A stretch of 64,000 nt of DNA from Cyclina sinensis (lineage: Eukaryota; Mollusca; Bivalvia; Venerida; Veneridae). Within the stretch, counting starts at the first letter, position 1, and every line of letters begins with the position of its first letter. Below the pieces are notes generated by a model that was not told the DNA's origin, searched no databases, and worked only from the letters and a program-made list of their open reading frames with translations. Where the stretch lies: the NCBI GenBank assembly GCA_012932295.1, contig JAAONU010000016.1, positions 38,223,241 through 38,287,240 on the forward strand, read 5' to 3'. Below are positions 23,283-37,600 of the stretch, piece by piece. The position numbers and the translations under genes are program-made.

Positions 23283-26200
23283 CAATTTCCGATATCCAAC
23301 CGTCTCGGAGGTTGACGATTTCAGGCAAGGTCAAGCACTTCTCAAGTTACATGATGTAAATAACCGAGACTCATATAGCCACTGTCTTTATTTTTCCTAT
23401 TTTTCCTAGTACATCTGTTTTTTGAAAAGCATATAGGCTTTTCACATATTTTATACCTTTTGTTAAAAAGCAAATCACCAGCTTTTGTACAGAAAGAGGA
23501 CGACGGAATAAGTTGGTCAAGAAACGTCAAAATAACAACCCGTTTTTGACCTGATTATTGATGGGCAGCATGAAGTTTGCTAGACTGGTACGTAACATGG
23601 TTTTCAGGAATATTCTGAAACATAACTATTTAAACAGTTAGTGTGTGGGGATTTCAACGAGATTGTTCGCTTTTGACATAAGCTTTGTACATACCTGAGT
23701 TTCAAACAAATGAAAAATGGGAGCAAACGGGAAAAAAAGACGAGGGGAGAGGACATGAAAATATTAAGTGTTTTCCTACATGTTAGGAGTACTTTATCAT
23801 ATTGAAATTTTAAGTTTTAAACGGAGGACAGTTATTTGTTACCAGATTTATTTTATTTAATATTTTATTTATTCTATTTGCGCTACAGAAACGTCTAGAA
23901 TAAATGAATTGCCACAAGAAAAGTAGAACTAAACAGAAAATATAGGTCCTAAAATTCAAATGTATTCCATGAAATCAAGTTAGAAGCTCTGATTTCTGTG
24001 AAAGCCTAATTCAATGTTAGCTTTCAGAGATATAAGACACTGTAGAACCAATATTATTGTCATGAGGAAAAAAAAACAAACAAAAAAACGTTCAAGTTAG
24101 TGCCTTAGACGAAATATGTTTGGTGCAGCCTCGGCAACTTTACAATGATACATTTAATGGTTTCTGTTTTAAAGGCGAGATTAATCCAAAATTTTGCATG
24201 AGAAAATCTTCTGTTATACCAAAGTTATATGAATTAAACCTAATTAAGCTAACTTATGTTTAGGAATGATTTTTATGTTAAATCAAGATCTAATTGCAAC
24301 CTTATGCTTGAGTTCTTTTTTGCTACTGTCATCTTGTTGATGGTCAAGACAGCAATAATCACCCTCATGTCCATAAAATGATGAAAATCGACCAGGAAAA
24401 ATCTTCTGAGATCGATTTCAGTTTAAGGGGTATGACGTCTGAGCAGATTTTGTTCAATGTTTGAAATCTGTTACTTTCTGTTTTGTGCGTCATTTCACTC
24501 GATCTAAATTGCATAAAGTCATGTTCTAAGAATGTGTGAGAGAAAAACACCACTTTGATAAAACTTTGCAAAGTTCTTGGGTCGTTAGTATTTAAAACAG
24601 ACAAAGACGGACACAAGAGGTAAATATCTATTGACATTCGTTGTTTTGATCCGCTTAGTAAGCTCAATTTTGCGGCAACAAGTTTAAAGAAAACTGACTT
24701 GAAGAAAGGTGTCTAAAATTTTTTAATCAATAAAATTATATGCTTCAACTACAGCCTTTTATTTACTGCGAAACATAAAGCATGAACAAAACATGCTTTT
24801 ACGGCTTGTGTGTGCAAGTCATCAAATGTTTGTTCAAAAGATTCTGATATAGATGTACCTCGCAATGAAACTTTGGAACAAAAATGCCTACTTGATTCCT
24901 GACATTTACCCTGACTTACAAAAAGAATAAGAATACTTTAAAACATGAACTGATTGCTTCATGTGATTTGAGAGTATCACTTTTCTTCTTGCCATAGAAC
25001 TATCCTTCTGAGTCTTTGATTTGTCTTACGAAATGAATACAAAAATTATATGTATAATATAAAATATAGGTACCATGACACAAGACTCACTGTAATACGT
25101 AGACATCGCTATTTTAAAGGGACATAGACTAAAATTTACTGATGATATACTGCCTATGAAATTTATTGTCTCATTCCCTTTAAAATAAAAAGATCATTGA
25201 TAATTAAAAGAAGAACATGTATTTAAAAATATTTCCTTAAGGCATATAGCAAACAATAAGTGTGCATTTTGAAATAAATGGCTATCCTTCTCTAAAATGG
25301 TACATCAACAACTCTCTAAAGACAATTTCACAACGGGTAACATTTTATTTAATACCATTCACGCTCACTTGACTTTGTGGAAAAATAGAATATTCGAAAG
25401 GTTAATGTATAGTTCTTGAAGTATCAATTTTGAACTTAAAATTTATTTTAAAAATGTGTCTAAAGAACACGGTTATCCTTTCATCCACTGTGACAGCTAA
25501 ATCCAGGATAGAAACACAAAGGGCAACAAAGGGCACTAGGGGTGGGGGGGGGGTGAAAAAGAAGAATTGTTGCTGAATACTGCAGTTATTTTAACATTCA
25601 CAAAAATTGAGACATTGATTAAAATAAATTGGCATTCTCTTGATAGAAGAAAAGAGTAACAAAAAGAATCACCTCTTACTTGGAACCTGTTAGAATTAAT
25701 TTTCTAGAATTTCTGAAAGTCCCGAGTTATTTAGGTACGGTCAAATTCAATGTAATTCAAATAGCAAGTATTGAAGTAATGATACTAGCTAAAAACCGAA
25801 GGATATTGAATAACAAAGTCCTAACTATTTATTGCTAACTAAAGAAAAATAGTTAAATCTATGATTAACCACATTCGAAGACGTCTCATCATTATGCAAT
25901 GTATCAGCTTTCCAAGTTAGTTTCAATGCTCCTCAGATTTAAAGAGGGAATGAAAACATTTATGACACGCTAGACATTTGTTCTTTACGCTTTGTTTATA
26001 CGCATTCATTTTTATATTATTTCTAAAGAACATGCTCAGGTAATGCTTTTGAACTTGACACTGCTTTCCATTAAATTTTATAATTATTCCGAGTTTAAAT
26101 TCTTCAAGGTATTTTACATGTTTTCACTGAATTATCATGTTCTTTCATTCGCTCCCCGACTTCTATTTAATATTCATATATAAAAGAGATATATGAAAAT

Positions 26201-28597
26201 AACCAGTGTCGTTTATTGTCAGAGATTGACATCTGAAATCAGTAAGTCAACCAATCATTTCCATTTAATAATAAACACATATTGACGTCATTGTATTTTG
26301 TTAATTAAAATTGAATATAATGGTTCATATAGTTTGGAAATTTTAATTAATAATAAATATATATTGACGTCATTTTATTTTTGCTGATTGAATTGATACT
26401 TTTTCATATTCACCGATTTGTGTTTCGTAACATTAATAAAGGATAAACACAGTGATTGTTGAAGAGCCATTGGAAAAATTAATGCACCGTGAACCAAGAA
26501 GGTTGCTTGAAATGATTCGTTCAAATCAGAAGATGAAAAAAATACGTAAAACCATTTCCAAATTTTCTGTTGGCGTTTGTAGACAAGGACATCAGAATGT
26601 AAAGTAACATAAAAACGGGTATCAACTGGCTTTATTTTCCTTTGGCAATACCTTATACAGTTATCATGTCTTCAAACCCCCCCCCCCCCCACCACCACCA
26701 CCCACGAAGTGGGAGACATATTGTTTTTGTTTTTTTACCTTCCGTCTGTATGTCTGTGTGATGTCAAAAAGTTTGTCTGCGCTTCTTCTCTATAACCGCT
26801 TGCTGAATTTCAATGGAACAATGATTTGTTAAAATGTGAACACATATGGTCATATCTCCATAACTGCGTGTCAAACTTTGACAAGTGTTATCGACGTGCT
26901 CCGGTCGACTGATTTTAGCGGAGTTGTTGCCCTTGATTTGTCCAGATTTGAATACATTTAGGCATATATCCATTACTGCTGGTCAGATTTAAATGACACT
27001 TCAGAGAAATGATTATAAGCAAGATTAGTTATGCATATTTTTGCAATGTTCCGGTCGAATGTTTTTAGCAAAGTAACGGCCCTTGATTTGTCCAAATTTG
27101 AATACAGTTGGGCACATCTCCTTAACTGCTGGTTAGATTTTGACGAAAATTCACAGCAATGATCAATATCAAGTATACTTACGCATATTTTTGGCTGGTC
27201 GGATGATTTTTAGCAGAGCTGTGGCGCTTGATTTGTCAAATTTGAACAGTTGGGCATATCTTCATAACTTTTGGTTGAAGTTTTTGGAAACTTCGCAGCA
27301 ACGATCGTCACCAAGTGTAGTAATGCATATTATCAGCGTGTACCTGTCGAATGATTTTTATATTTTTCGTGGTAAATGACATATGGGAGGAGACCTATGT
27401 TTTTCTCAAAAACAATCTTTAGATGTTTAATGATGAGGTGAATATCACAGCTGATTGACCAGGCTTATTTGATATTTACCAAGGCCTATGGCCACAGTAG
27501 GTATCAGACTTCAGGTCCATAGTTAACTAGGATATTCTCCAGTACTATTACAAAATAACTATTTTATTACATGACTTTTCAGAAAATTAAAATGTAACTA
27601 GAAGATTTTTTACTTAGTGTAAAGGTAGACATATCACGATATAAGCAATCCTATAATTTGTGTGGTATCTATTCTTGTGTTTCTTTTTCTGTATACAGAA
27701 TTACATAGACAGACGGAATTCCGGAATATAACTCAATGTTAACAACAGAAAACACGTGCGCATCATGGTGTCGCATTGTTTTATTTTTTGACGTCAGTAT
27801 CACATCTGAAGGTGAATATCACTTTCTATTACACTCATATGAGTATCACAGCAATGAAACAATCGCAATTCAGACAATTTATAAGTCATATAATAATTTT
27901 CTTCGCACCCAAACCCTTAATTTTTTACTTACTTATGTACTGACGATATAATCCTTACTCTGGCCAGGTTTTTCTACTTTTGTTTTGTCCCTTCGATTAG
28001 AATTGCTTAGCATCTTTTTGATATATAAGCTTTAAGCAATTAGCTGGAACAAGTGTTGTTACTGAAACCATATCTTCAGCTCCCGAATAAATCAATCCGC
28101 TGTTTCCAGACTCCAAGCTTTTAGCAACAAATTTGTAATTGAAGATTACAATTGATTTTGTCTAAGCTTATGTTATGATACCACGGAGGCTTTGAATCCC
28201 ATCAGAAAGACCACTTTTATTTAACACTTTGATTTACTTTCATCTGTTTGTACTACATAAACAATTTGAATTATCCTCTCAAGTTTTTTTTTTATTATCA
28301 TACATAGTGTTAGTATGAGCAAAATGACTGCACTCACTTGAATTAAGATTTGGTGCATGTCAGAGTCCAATGACTTACTTATCTATGCCCTGTGAAATAT
28401 TATTTTAAAATGTAAAACTTACAAGGGAACAAATTTGGCAAAAAGTATATATACGGTAGAACATGCATCACCTTTCTAAATATTTACGATACATCTACTG
28501 CATTTTAACTTGTACACAGCACAAGCAAGTGAATTAGAAAGAGCAAATTGTTTTGCTGTTTTGCAAAGATTAATACAATACTATGTACAGTGATACC
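23283..28597. other. Intergenic region upstream of the cadherin gene
   Basis: No gene was recognised. It contains a G-run at 25,545-25,555, a C-run with CAC repeats at 26,680-26,703, two partial copies of an 80-bp AATAATAAA...TTGACGTCAT unit near 26,266 and 26,350, and a diverged tandem-repeat element at 26,780-27,375. Open frames here are short and show no family resemblance. Confidence 0.5.
26780..27375. repeat. Dispersed element with four diverged 150-bp internal repeats
   Basis: Motifs CCTTGATTTGTCCA.ATTTGAATACA, CATATCTCC.TAACTGCTGGT and TCCGGTCGA.TGATTTTTAG recur about every 150 bases. The arrangement resembles non-coding repeat families common in bivalve genomes. No ORF explains it. 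Confidence 0.55.
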
Positions 28598-28599
28598 TG

Positions 28600-29063
28600 A
28601 TCGAATGACATTTTGATATCAAGCACACCAACTTACTCTCGTACTGATCGATTGACATTTTGATATCAAGAACATCAATTTTCTCCCGTACTTATCGATT
28701 GACATTTTGATATCAAGCATATCAACTTTCTCCCGTACTTATCGATTGACATTTTGATATCAAGCACATCAACCTTCTCCCGTACTTATCGATTGACATT
28801 TTGATATCAAGCACATCAACTTTCTCCCGTACTTATCGATTGACATTTTGATATCAAGCACATCAACTTTCTCCCGTACTTATCGATTGCCATTTTAATA
28901 TCAAGCACATCAACTTTCTCCCGTACTTATCGATTGACATTTTGATATCAAGCACATCAACTTTCTCCCGCACTTATCGATTGCCATTTTAATATCAAGC
29001 ACATCAACCTTCTCCCGCACTGATCGATTGACATTTTGATATCAAGCACATCAACCTTCTCCT
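28600..29063. repeat. 47-bp minisatellite, 10 copies
   Basis: The unit begins ATCGATTGACATTTTGATAT and ends CATCAACTTTCTCCCGTACTT. Ten head-to-tail copies are visible, with no spacers. Copies 7 and 9 share the variants GCCATTTTAAT, and the terminal copies are the most diverged. It lies just beyond the 3' end of the FBXO41-like gene. Confidence 0.9.
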
Positions 29064-29521
29064 GTAAACAATATCTAAAATGCAAACATTGCAAAACTAT
29101 CTTTGTGTCTTTGCTGGTTTCTCAATGTCCCAACCTTGGATATTAGCTTCGAAAATATTGTATTATCTTAAAATGAATTTAATCTTTGGGTCTTGTTTCA
29201 ATTTTCACATGGACAAACTTTTGCAAAATTGACGTCATAAAGCTATAAAACTATAAGATATGTGAAATGTGTGACATTTTCTTAGAAATCAGTACCGTTT
29301 CATCACCGCTTTAAACATGTACTTCCTTTTCATTCAATATTCGTGTAAATAATAAAGAAATATTTGTCGTATCTATTGTAAACAATTATCGGTCGCTGCA
29401 TAATAAAACACTGAAAACAATTTATCATTTTATTGTCTGTTTTAGCTTCCTAAATCATCTTCATCGCAAGATCGTGACAATCGGTTAATGAATAGCAGTA
29501 ACGGTCTTGGCCATTATAGGT

Positions 29522-29527
29522 TTTATT
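29522..29527 (-). terminator. Poly(A) signal of the FBXO41 gene
   Basis: AATAAA on the minus strand lies about 43 bases after the TAA stop. Other weaker AT-rich candidates lie further on near 29,435. It fits a very short 3' UTR. Confidence 0.5.
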
Positions 29528-29569
29528 CTATGTAACTAAAAGTAGTTCACCACTTTAAAATACGTATGT

Positions 29570-32500
29570 TTATCTGTTAAACAATCGGCCAAAGAAAGAA
29601 CGTTCCTGCACAGTTTCTTTGGGTTCATGCGGCCGAGTTGGGAGTTCTGCTTTAAGCAAAAATATCTTGCACAAAGATGGTTGATTTTTCAGTGCCTGAA
29701 ATGGACAAAATATGGAAACTTGTAAATGTAAAGTTAGCACCATAAACGCATGCTGTAAAAGAATGTATTTATCATCTTTAATTTAAAAAGTAGATACGTT
29801 ATTTATATAAAAACATTTCCTTTTTTCTTAAACAGTCGATAACTTTCTCCTGATAAAAAATGTTAATATCACCAGTCATTTTTGGGTTTTGATAAGATTC
29901 ATTCGCTCAAATGTTGATATCTAAATATGTACCTCATAGCCATCAAATATTTCTTGATATTCTGGTATTTGTGTGGCAGGATCTTGGTCACCTACTGCAG
30001 CAATGAAATCTGTCTCTGTTATCTGTACATAAACTTCTTCTAAATATTTGCAATTTCCTGCAAAAATCGATTTGAAGAGATGAACTTTCAGTTTCAAGAA
30101 AAGCGTCGATTTCTTTAGATATCTACTTTGTTTTACTAATATCTTAAATTTATATACTGTCTAATATAAAAAGTTTTAGCTAATATTCGATTTTTCTTTT
30201 CTCTTAAGTCATCTGTAAATTTTATAAAATCTCGAAGGTTTTCTGAAAAAGATTTTAGCCAGCAATTGCTTGTTACATTCTTTTTTTTTCATTTCTTTTT
30301 TGTTCATCGTTGTCATGTAGTTTTCTGAAATTTGAGTTTGTGATTTAGTTTTCAATTTTTCTTTATATCATATTTTGTTTGTATTTGACTTCTGCACCTT
30401 GTAACACCATAAGCGCTCCTGGGGCAACTGGAGTTGCATGGAACTGGATACTCTTCAGAAACTGGAGTCCATTTTGGCACATTTCATCGATGACGTCGCA
30501 TTTTATAAACTTCATTTGATGCAATTCGATATACCTTAAATTTGAACACTGTTTTGCTGAAAAATATTGGGAAATCAACCATAAAATCAGAATACAGAAT
30601 ATTTACTCAATTTTTTAATGTCATGCGACGCCGTCCGGCCAGGATATGGTATGGTTCCGAAAGAGTAGTCACTGCGACAATAAATGATTTTTTTATTTAA
30701 GACTATGCTTATAATACCCAAATGTAGCGTTTCTCTTTAAAAATATCGGTACAATATTTCGCCACTTACTACTGTAAAAAGATAATCAATAAATGAATAT
30801 AACTAATTTAATTACTACATAATAACTTATAACAAAAACATTATTACCGATGAAAATCAGCGCAGATACATCCACAATAATACCTCCTAGCGAGACGGTT
30901 TCTAAATCTCGGAAGCATTTGCCGATCAGCTGAGCACATCTTGTGGTGAAGTTGTCAGCTTTTGCACTGGGGCGAACAAAGAATTTTATAATATAAATTA
31001 ATTTTTTTATTAAGGTTTAAAAAAACCGAGTGTCACTTCTGCCTTGATACGAAAAAAGAAACAACAAGGACACAAAACGTAACCATCAATCTAAATAATT
31101 ATCTATTATTTTATCTGTGTATTATCGCATGATTTTGCCTGCAATGGTTTTGTCACAGAAACGTGAAATAAAAGTAATAATTAATTTTCGACATATTTAA
31201 AATCCTGAAGTATACTATGTATTCATAAATCGTTGTGTTAACCATTACATAATTTCCAAATCAATGTCAAATATGTGGTACAAGTGTGTCCCTAAGTCTA
31301 TAAGGCTGATCTATTCAAGAAAACACTATTATATTTTTGTGTAAAAGAACAGTTTACTCTTTTGTTTGACTGTAAAAACGTTAACTTGCTCTCTTTTTTT
31401 TATTTCCTTTTAGGCAACTAGAAAAAAGTACCAAGGAAATATCGGTTGACATTTCAGAGTTTTCAGCTCCCTACAACCAGACCCTAAAGCCCACATAACC
31501 TCGGCGTTGATTGGATCAAAATCACTCAGGTAGGTCACGTGTTTTAACATTCTGCAGCAGCAACTTGCAATCCACAGACATCTGCAAAAGTATAATATAT
31601 ATGACTGGTTAAATTTTACTAGTAGCATTACTGGTGACTTCTTATGGGTAAGAGTGTTTGAAAGGTTTTCGATTGGTAAGTCAGTCAGTCAATCTTAGTT
31701 AGTTATAGCCCCAAATCAGACTCTAAGCGGCTTGAAGCTTGTTTGAAAATTGAATGATCAAATGCCAAAGAGCAAAAGAGTGCTTTTAGTTTTAAATTTA
31801 AATCGTATATGGAAAAGAAATCTGTCCGAATTATTCTAATCAATTCAGAATCATTATATTCAACTAGTATCTGTTTAATATTTTATTGGACAGATAAAGT
31901 TCAGGAAGGACGAAGCCTGTTGAAATTCAGAACACCTTTTACAAGTCTCTAAACATTAAAATTTCGATAAAATGATCATGATCATTCGTGTTTCTAGGAA
32001 TAAAACACGATCGATTCAGTCTCTAAATAACGGTTTTAATGTCTAGTGTCCATTACATCCTCGTATTTCATATTAGCTTGATTAATTGAATTGTTTAAAT
32101 CAGACTTCATTGCTGTCATTGTCGCAGACTTGTCTAGATTTGCAGCCATCAATACCGTGAACATGATTGCATGAATTATCATGAATATTTGCGAGAGATT
32201 TTTTTTTCTTTTTAATAATTCAAAGGTTTTAACCAGTCGATTTAAATGTAATGGGATACAGTTTCTTGCTTCTGTTTCTATTAGATTATTGCTGCATAAA
32301 TATGAAATCTAGAGTTATAAATGCGGAGTGGTAGTGTTGAAAATCAGTCTACATAACTGGTTGATAGATGATTAATCAGCATCATTACTTTAATATGAAC
32401 ATAAGCATTTTATTCACTGAAACAATTGCATTCATTTTGTAGGACCATTAAAATTATACAAAACATTGAAAACATTTCGCAAATCACATTCGATAGATAT

Positions 32501-34681
32501 TGCAAGACAAAATTGTATACACGATTTTTTTTTGAGGCCCCTAATTTGGTAAACGAAAAATCTTAATACTAAGACCACCAACTCAACTTTTATTAAAGCT
32601 ATTACGTTTTTCGTAGACGATTAATCAGATGCGCCTACGTCAACAATCTATCGACTAACTGATTACACGACCGTACACCTCCTATAGAGGGATACAAGCT
32701 TAACTCACTTGGCAGAAAGTAAAGTTCCACAGTTGGTGATAATCATGGTGTGCAAGGTTGCTTCTGCCTTCTTCAAAATCTGTTCGTATCCTGCTTCTAA
32801 GCTACACCTTTGAATAAAAAATTTACTCTGTTTAAAGGGTTGAGACCTAAACTTAACGGATGATACGCTACACGATGTATTTTATTGGCTCTTGAAATAC
32901 CGGTAACACATGTTCGATGATAAAAAAGAATATATCTTCAAATTAAAATAAACATTAAGAAAGTGTTCATTCGTAATAAATCGTTATTGATCCAAAATTA
33001 TGCATATGAAACTTTTATTAGCCGCTGAACTGTTGTATTTAACTGGTACCTAGACATCGGGTCATGATTAGTAAAAAATCATTTACAGTTATATGATTTT
33101 TGAAGGAGATGGATTGCACTAAATTTAAGGGTATGCTTCCTTAAAAACATTTTAACTATTTTAAAGTGAAAAGTTAAAGAAATACAAGTGCAGCTTCGAT
33201 ACCAGTTGGGATTTTTTTCATTCGTTGACATCGCTGTTGACATAAATGTTTGTAATGATATCTGATAAGATATATTGTAATGTTTTCGAATGTCAAGTTA
33301 ATTCAGTTACTAATAACTTATCTCCCGAAGTGTCTATTTGTATATGCTTAGAGTTAATGCCTATTTTCAATGTATTTTCAAATTCTACTTACTTTATGTT
33401 TTTCTGAAAATCCTCCACTGACTCAGTTGTATTTCTACTTCTTGGGTGTAAATCTAGAAACGTAAGAGATGTTCAAAAGTTACATAAATTTGCTTCAATT
33501 TTATATCTTGCATTTCTAGACTTTTCATTTTTTTACCTTGAAGTAACACACATCCTTAAAGAACTAGTATTATTGTTTTTTGTTTTAAGTGTCCTTTTAG
33601 TACCCTGTTTGCAATTACTAACGTGCTATTGTATTTGGTATATTGATCACGAATTATTTTGTTCGTACTAAAAAAATCAGAACATGGAATCCGATTAAAA
33701 GCATATTTCAAAAGACACATCTGTGCGGTAAAAATCAAAGGTCATTTTACAAGGAAAGGGGGGTTATTTCTTCTGGTTTAATATAAATCCTTAATCTACA
33801 TATGTGTCTTTGGTTTATTTAAAATATTTACACTTTAAAGATCCAGTTTCTCTTGCGTATATAAACAAATATAACAAGGTTTATTTTAGTATTACAACTA
33901 TTTTTCTAACGAGCATATAAATGTATTACATACACTTGATATTCGTTATGTCTGTAATAAATGTAGATCTGCCTAGGGTCTTGTGACTACCCATGTGACA
34001 GTAGCTAAAGTTGATGTATCATCAAGTTGGTGTTGTATTTAGCTTCTTAAATAAAGGGAATGGTCGTTAGCAAAACAGTTATAACATGCATGTAAAACCT
34101 AATATTTTAGTATATTCTATCTTTATAAGTGAAAATGTGCCTTTTAATCAACCCTTACTTACCTTCTAGGATCAAAACACGAAGTTGTGAACAGCGACGA
34201 GAAATGTGTCGAAGGAACTGCAAGATATGTTTTTCATTATTTCAGTAACACAACTATTCATGTGGCACAAATGCACTGTTTGGCTTGTAAAGAAGAGGAA
34301 CAATCGGAAAGTTTGGCGTCTAAGGTTACAACAGATACGAAGTTCTGATCTAACGTTACACAAAGCCTAATGTGAGATCTAACCGTATCAAAGTGGCAAT
34401 TTCAACGTGTTTGTTGATATTTCAAATAATATCTCCATTCAAAAAAAAAGAGAAGTTACGGATATCTTTTGATTAATCAGTTGATGTTACCTGTGAAGAA
34501 ACTTTTTCTCCTCGTAACTCCACCCTCCTCCATAATTTTGGACTCCGGCTTACTATACGCCACTCCCTACAGACCTGTGCAACACGTGACAATGTTCTGG
34601 TATCCAGGAAAGAGAAAATGGCCACCAGGGCGGCGCGGCGTTGTTTCACTTGTTCCCTTTTTGCCAAAGGTATTCTATCCA
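29570..34681 (-). CDS. FBXO41: FBXO41 exons 12-20: F-box and leucine-rich-repeat-like tail
   Basis: Exon 12 encodes RAALVAIFSFLDTRTLSRVA then QVCREWRIVSRSPKLWRRVEL, an F-box that should bind SKP1 and is close to human FBXO41. Later exons match the same protein in order: FLRHISRRCSQLRVL, a CSLEAGYEQILKKAEATLHT exon, LWIASCCCRMLKHVTYLSDF with EVMWALGSGCRELKTL, RCAQLIGKCFRDLETVSLGG, and FLKSIQFHATPVAPGALMVL. The last exon begins ALKNQPSLCKIFLLKAELPT and adds a short novel C-terminus ending FFGRLFNR. These repeats probably form the substrate-binding surface. Exon lengths and phases are fully consistent. Confidence 0.93.
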
Positions 34682-37600
34682 CTATGTCCAGAGAGGCTTT
34701 ATATTCAAGGAAATGCTACATTTAGGTACTTGAAATACTTGACTTTACAATACTTTACCATTCGGTTTAAATTCTTCTATCTGATACTTAAGTATATGCG
34801 AAGTTTCTTTACCTGTCATGATTATAAGGACCTTTCCTCAGATACTTTTTTTGTCTATGTACCTTTAATAAAGATTATCATTCTATGAGGAAATTTTGTA
34901 TCAAAATAATTATTTCCTTCTGTGTTTATTTCATTGTAAGAGTTATTGCATTTCCCTTATTTCAAATCGGTCAATTTCCTAATAAGATTATTTTTTATTG
35001 CACTGCTCTTTGTCCATTTTATATGAGTAATGATCATTTATTCTGCTTCTCTTAGGGCACAAATGCCGTAATGTGCATCACGTCTACGAAAAGATGTTTT
35101 ATTTGGTCTGATGGTAAATGCATTTATGTTCAATTATTAGGTACTGAAACAAAGCAAAAAGTATTCAAGACAAATCTATTACACCTTTTTCCATAACTTG
35201 GGCGATTCATTTAGGGATAATATTATTTGCCATAGCTATAAAATATATGATTAACTTCGTTATGCTGTCTTAATGTTTTTATTAAATGGGGCACCAATTT
35301 GTCTATTTTAAGCATTGATTGATATCAAAATTTCATTTCTTCATAAAGATGCATTTTTTTCATATCAACATATCGATTTTGTTAGCAAGGATTCTAAAAT
35401 TATGTAATCTTATCTTATTTTTTCAAATCAGAAAATCAAGAAATCATTTATCTTAGAGGTTTGTGGATGTCTTCAGCTCATGTTACTCTTAGAAATGTAA
35501 TCTAAGAGGTAAGTATGTACTTGTGTATAAAACAAACTCAGCTAAAAGACTCTCTCTGTGGGCGTTATCAGACATTGGAGCAACGTTAAATCTCACAAAA
35601 ACTTCAACGACTAGCAACGACTGCTGTCTTAGAAAAAGACACTAACCTTATAACTGGAATAAATATTACAAGAGAAAAAGAAAACCATTAGTTATAAGAA
35701 ATGTGTGTGAAAGATCTAGTTTAATCTTAAAGAAAGTTAATTTCACTTCCTGAGATTTTTATCGGATTGTATTGTAATTCTCTCTATATCTGAAGATTTC
35801 ATGACAGAAACATGTCAAATATTTTCTTCCAATCTATGTACCCTTCTAAAACTTAAAGGAGATGGGAAATAGTATAAATCAACAAAATAATATTTTTATT
35901 ATGAAATACATGTCATAATAAAAATTAAATTAAATGAGATGGCAACCAGCATGCATAAAAACATAATTTTCTTTTCGATAATCATATTCAGAAAAAATTA
36001 ATAAATAATAATAATAATAAATAAATAATTAATCAAAAACAAATGAATATTTGCAGCTAATATATGTTCAATGATGTACCATAAGCATGCTCACAAATGT
36101 TCAAAGCTTGATAGTAACAAAGGGCACCAGTAAGGAAATAATCAGTAAAAGCAACAGAAGACTATGCCCGGTAAAATCCAAACAAAAAAGACAAGCCCAG
36201 ATGCCCGACACCACAAGGTTTAAAAGCCATAAGGGTTTCCCGGTCCGATCCCGCTTTAATTACTCAACCTTGTGATGATGTTGATGACGTGGTATTTCTT
36301 GTCAACTTGTGTCTATAAACATCGGCAAAATCGTTATGCGGACCATCTATGAGGTCTTTTATCTTCTTTGTCTTTTCATAAAAATCTCGCCTAACAGATT
36401 CAGTGTCAGTGTCACCGTCAATATCTGTATCTGTTCCATTTCCAGGTAGATCGAGGAAAGATTGCGTATTTGAGTCATACTCAGTAGGCGTTTCATCCCC
36501 AATTTCTTCAGCAAAAAGACTTGATTTATTTACCATTGAAAAACTTATGTCTTCGTCATCTGTATCTTCAAAAAGACCCAGGCTTGCTTTTACATTTGGT
36601 TCCTTGTGACACACGTTTTCAGCAGTGGAATGATTAACATATTCATTTGATACAATTGTTTTGGCAGTTACATCTGGACAAGCAGCTTCAGAGAATCCCG
36701 TAACAGGTAATTTGACAGTGTCTGAAATATTTACATAAGGAATAGTTTGAATATTTTGAGGACTTCCACTTTTTACAGCATCGCTGTTTTCAATGCTATC
36801 ATTAGGTTTGACTGTTTCAGTTTTTGGAAACCCATCTTTATTCACTAGCTCATTTCTTGTACCAGAGTCATGAATATCTAACTCATTTTGAACATATTTC
36901 GCTTCAGATGTATTCCAATCATCAACATGCAAACTTCGGGTCGTTCCGACGTGCAAGTCTTGGACAGTTCTTTTATATACACCATCAGTGAAGTATTGTG
37001 GTTTCAGTGAAAGAGACGTTTGTTTCTTTTCAGATACAAACACTTCTTCAGTCTCAATGTCAGATTCCGACATCAACATTGGCGTTTTAGGTCGTTGCAA
37101 TTGTGAATCAACTTTTTCAATACTACACTTAAATAATTCATGTCCACATTCAACTTCTTTTGGCTTCTTTTCTATATTTTGACTAGTTTTCTTAAAATCA
37201 GGAAGTTTATTATCTATATCAAGAAGAGTTTTATTATCAAGAGGGGTTTCAGAATAAGTAGAAATTTCTTTATTTATGCCTTTTGACACTACGTTAAACA
37301 TGTCTTCTTGTGGTTGCTGCTGTAGCTTTTCTTTTTGAATATTTTGCTGTTGCTGCTGCGGTAGTGCCGACGGTGGCTGCTGCTGCTGATGTTCTTGCTG
37401 GAATAAGGATGGCGAATAACTTTGTTGAAATGGGTATGTTTGTTGAGGAGTCCAGTTTGGCGGGAAAGGAAACGGTACTTGATACGGCATAAATGGGTAA
37501 CCTATAAATTGTTCACCGTTCCTGATACGTTCTTCATAAGACGCTGTTGGATATCGATATCCGAAGCCTTGATTCAATGTTCCTGTCAACCGTTGGTGAT

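Noticed and set aside
28600..29063. CRISPR-like array
   Set aside because: The units abut with no variable spacers, and the genome is animal. It is a minisatellite.
34469..34888. Plus-strand open frame of 139 codons
   Set aside because: It overlaps the F-box exon in antisense and runs into AT-rich intron.
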